Below are positions 5,975-5,977 of a stretch of 5,977 bases of DNA, piece after piece. The notes under the pieces are model-generated. The model saw nothing but the letters and a program-made list of their open reading frames with translations, ran no database searches and had not been told where the DNA came from. The stretch is from an uncultured Bilophila sp. (lineage in GTDB: Bacteria > Desulfobacterota > Desulfovibrionia > Desulfovibrionales > Desulfovibrionaceae). A program made the position numbers and the translations under genes. The stretch spans positions 1 to 5,977 of the forward strand of contig CABKMN010000138.1 of assembly GCA_902373525.1 (NCBI GenBank), written 5' to 3'. How positions within the stretch are numbered: the stretch's first letter is position 1; each line of letters opens with the position of its first letter.

Positions 5975-5977
5975 ACC

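Noticed and set aside
1..5977. The inverted terminal hairpins as ends of a composite transposon or mobile element
   Set aside because: There is no transposase or integrase, the cargo includes the essential valS, each end is itself a self-contained hairpin at a gene 3' end, and the pair is explained better as terminators.

Overview
The window is a GC-rich, gene-dense piece of bacterial chromosome. The 882-residue valyl-tRNA synthetase is of bacterial type. The CofD-like protein matches, from memory, the version of that family seen in Desulfovibrio and some other Proteobacteria. Long G/A-rich terminator-like hairpins like those at both window ends are also, from memory, common in Desulfovibrio. 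I therefore infer a Desulfovibrio-like sulfate reducer (Desulfovibrionaceae). No rRNA, tRNA, CRISPR array, transposase or phage gene is visible.

Layout: positions 1-57 hold a perfect 25-bp hairpin. Three genes follow on the minus strand. Read in their own direction they are: a BPL_N / class I glutamine-amidotransferase-like protein (3159 down to 1846), a CofD-like protein of the GAK-system type (1859 down to 750, overlapping the first by 14 bases), and, after a 202-base gap, a small Nudix hydrolase (547 down to 62) that ends four bases before the hairpin. On the plus strand, divergent from this set across 89 bases, valS runs from 3249 to 5897. It is followed by a second perfect hairpin of 26 bp that closes the window.

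How the genes fit together: valS is ordinary housekeeping and I see no functional tie to its neighbours. The first two minus-strand genes overlap and are almost certainly co-translated. They pair an amidotransferase-like fold carrying an apparent Cys-His-Glu triad with a CofD/YvcK-superfamily protein, a family whose characterised members transfer phospho-linked groups or bind nucleotide-sugars. The Nudix protein, which would cleave a nucleoside-diphosphate-linked compound, may belong to the same unit but could be transcribed separately. The substrate and pathway cannot be read from the sequence. This pair is the best candidate here for an undescribed system. The divergent spacer has a good sigma-70-like promoter for the minus-strand operon, placed so close to the start codon that the mRNA would have almost no leader.
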